From positions 1 to 60,000 of the forward strand of contig CAIIXF020000635.1 of the NCBI GenBank assembly GCA_903813345.2: a DNA stretch of 60,000 bases, given 5' to 3'. How positions within the stretch are numbered: the stretch's first letter is position 1; each line of letters begins with the position of its first letter. Positions 58,087 through 60,000 of this stretch are shown piece by piece. This stretch comes from Owenia fusiformis. Lineage: Eukaryota; Annelida; Polychaeta; Sabellida; Oweniidae. The notes under the pieces are model-generated. The model saw nothing but the letters and a program-made list of their open reading frames with translations. It had not been told where the DNA came from and made no database searches. A program made the translations under genes and the position numbers.

Positions 58087-58372
58087 ATAGGCATAGCCAT
58101 TGAGTATTGCACCCCCACCCCCCCCACCCATAACGAATAAAATATAACCACGAGAAGAAAAGAGCTTTATATGAAATGCTTTTTATTTGAAGCTTCTAGC
58201 TCAATTTATTATGAAGGAAGTTGCATAAATTTTTGTAAAATTCAAGATAAATCTTAATTGTTGGCTTCTTATGCCACAATCGCATCCCCTGGCTGAAAAT
58301 GGAATTTTTTGGCGATTGTACCCCCCAACCCACCCCCCTGCCCTCTGAAAGCTGGCTACGCCCCTGTAGACA
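58087..58372 (-). mobile_element. hAT-like miniature element (GCGTAGCCAG family), copy 2
   Basis: Reverse complement of the 1,029-1,270 element. Ends ataggcatagccattga (left) and aaagctggctacgcccc (right) are inverted relatives. Poly-C/poly-G blocks lie near both ends. Non-coding. Confidence 0.6.
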
Positions 58373-59105
58373 TTTCCATTTTTAAACTTCATATCCTGCA
58401 AATTCCTATATATTAGGCAATAAAAAATGTTCTATCTGGATAATATCACATTGTAATCTAGATAGATAACTAGCTTGTCTGACTGATATTCATTTGCCTC
58501 TATCATGTTATGTGGCTTACAATAGCCAGGATTTTGTGACTGGGAGGGGGTGGTTCATGTTTAGATTCATGCAAATATACATTTTTTTAAATTCATGCAA
58601 AATACTCCCCCACCCTCTCCACACTCAAATTACCTCATCTTAGAATAAGTAATAAAGGTATCATAATTTGTTCATTATGGAATTTATTTTATGAAAGTTT
58701 AAGATGCAGAAATTGTTCACTAATTGTGAACTTTAGAATATCAAGTGCATCAATGAAAAATATATACATGAAATTATATTCATTAATTTTGCACTAACAA
58801 GACTTGCGAATGGTCTTTAAAAAATGAAAGTAACTTGTATCATTATGAAATAAAATCACAACCATTTTTTAGGGATAAATATGAAGTCCCATGCGAAAAC
58901 GTTGTCAAAACATTTTCAAAGTCGTGAATTTCTTATAACTCATCTCTAGACTTAGATACCCTTTGAGACAGTAATCCATTTAGGCTCAATCTATTTTCTC
59001 TATCAAAAAATATAATTATGCCAAATGAAATTTTGTACTCCATATTCCGTTTTAGAATATTTAACAGATACATGACCTTAAGACACAGTCACCACATAAA
59101 TATAG
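58373..59105. other. no gene seen
   Basis: AT-rich. A CATAGCCAGG-like start near 58,520 with a G tract is probably another decayed miniature element. Confidence 0.35.
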
Positions 59106-59109
59106 CTCC

Positions 59110-59240
59110 ACGTCCACTGACATGGTTTCAGACGTGTAGCTTAACAGAAAATTTTCTTAAACGTGTACTCGAGCGTGGACTTACACGTTCAGGTTCACGG
59201 TTTGCATTTATACGTGTAGCTTAACCTCTCTATTAATAAT
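59110..59240 (-). repeat. inverted copy of the 42,344 ACACGT repeat
   Basis: Reverse complement of 42,344-42,478 (shared ccactgacatggtttcagac, gtgtagcttaacagaaaa, gtggacttacacgttcagg). High similarity for copies 17 kb apart. Confidence 0.65.
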
Positions 59241-60000
59241 GGGAGTGGTTTGAAATATAATGACAGTTATACTCATATTTATACCATCATTAATGAAAAA
59301 AGTGGCTCTAAATATATCGTATAAGTTTTCGGTATTTGGTACACCCATTTTTGAATCTTTAGGGTCAATGAGTCGCCAATGAACAATAGATAAGTAACAA
59401 TACGATACAAATATAGCTGGTAGGTTGACACGGTGACAGTTACATAATCGGGTTGAATTATGAAAAATATAATGAATGATACTAATAATGATTCTTATAA
59501 CTGTCTTATTTCGATAAGTGATTGGTGTTAGGTAGGGAAATGTCTTGAAATGATATATTGTCAAGTGTATGTTGATATATATAGAATGGATTGTATTAAA
59601 AATAAAAACGAATGTCGTGTCACTTTTTTAATTCTTTTAAACTTAACAGCAAAACGAAACCAGCTGGTGTGAAATGGTGTCGACATTCCCACAACTCTGT
59701 TAAAAAATTGACCCTTTACATCTAAATGAAACGTTATCAATGACATGTGAAATGACAGCGATTGGTCAGATCACCAACTTATGATTACAACTTTTAATCC
59801 AGTCTTTTGTGTTACTAGTTATACCTCGTGAGCATATATACATACAGTGACTAATATAACGGAATTATAAATATAAAACAATATTAAGATTTATAAACGT
59901 TGGATCAGAAATCGATACGGACACAAAAAACGATTGAATTATTATCGATAAATAGGGTATCCTCCGATCACAGGGCTTCAAAATCCAGAATATGTTCTTT
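59241..60000. other. no gene seen
   Basis: AT-rich. The 118-residue minus-strand frame (59,208-59,564) overlaps the repeat and has no recognisable domain. Confidence 0.4.

Noticed and set aside
59208-59564. 118-residue minus-strand open frame
   Set aside because: Overlaps the ACACGT repeat, shows no domain or signal, and is of a length expected by chance across so much sequence.
1-60000. CRISPR arrays, riboswitches or bacterial operons
   Set aside because: The repeats are transposon or satellite type, genes have GT-AG introns, and nothing prokaryotic is present.

Overview
The window reads as AT-rich (roughly one third GC) animal nuclear DNA. Genes have GT-AG introns, and the rest is mostly degenerate transposons: mariner-like, piggyBac-like and hAT-like elements, long-terminal-inverted-repeat elements and retroelement tails. 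The transposon mix, the ankyrin/peptidase gene and poly-G hAT-like miniatures suggest a marine invertebrate, most likely a lophotrochozoan such as a bivalve. The species is an inference; nothing in the sequence fixes it.

Only one gene can be assembled completely. It lies on the + strand at 13.78-19.36 kb. Four exons join in frame into a 753-residue protein: about ten ankyrin repeats, a short linker, then a PA-clan (trypsin-like) serine peptidase domain with His, Asp and Ser all present (H531, D573, S679) and no signal peptide. Its first intron (2.76 kb) holds an intact 376-codon reading frame on the opposite strand. A truncated, diverged copy of the 5' end of that antisense gene lies about 7 kb upstream, so it belongs to a repeated, probably mobile or retroduplicated, family. 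Near the right end (56.17-56.30 kb, - strand) a short first coding exon encodes a signal peptide and an Asp-rich stretch. It ends at a strong splice donor and has a TATA-like promoter just upstream. A second short candidate first exon lies at 55.66-55.71 kb (- strand).

Layout: 0-9.7 kb, repeats only (tandem pairs, hAT-like miniatures, a 118-bp ACGT-rich satellite at 4.5-5.6 kb). 9.7-13.4 kb, a composite of a truncated gene copy, repeat family R1, a reverse-transcriptase-element tail and a tRNA-like sequence. 13.8-19.4 kb, the ankyrin-peptidase gene and its nested antisense gene. 20.0-24.15 kb, a nested stack: a piggyBac-like miniature element (TTAA duplications) interrupted by a mariner-like element (TA duplication) and by a 2.2-kb long-inverted-repeat element (GCTA duplication). 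24.6-29.2 kb, two oppositely oriented arrays of one satellite, R1 again, and the same retroelement tail inverted. 31.1-35.2 kb, a 4.1-kb element with long inverted arms and internal minisatellites. 35.7-46.4 kb, hairpins, miniatures, a second long-inverted-repeat element with a mariner-like insertion, and mariner transposase remains. 48.2-49.6 kb, a tandem block with tetranucleotide microsatellites. 50-52 kb and 53.3 kb, fold-back structures. 53.8-56.1 kb, an unusual block carrying about 16 copies of a motif near TAGGCGCGCAGTTTG in both orientations.

The strongest biological candidates are the intracellular ankyrin-serine peptidase with its antisense intronic gene, and the motif-dense 53.8-56.1 kb element with its adjoining short first exons. 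All family assignments were made by eye from motifs; no database search was possible.
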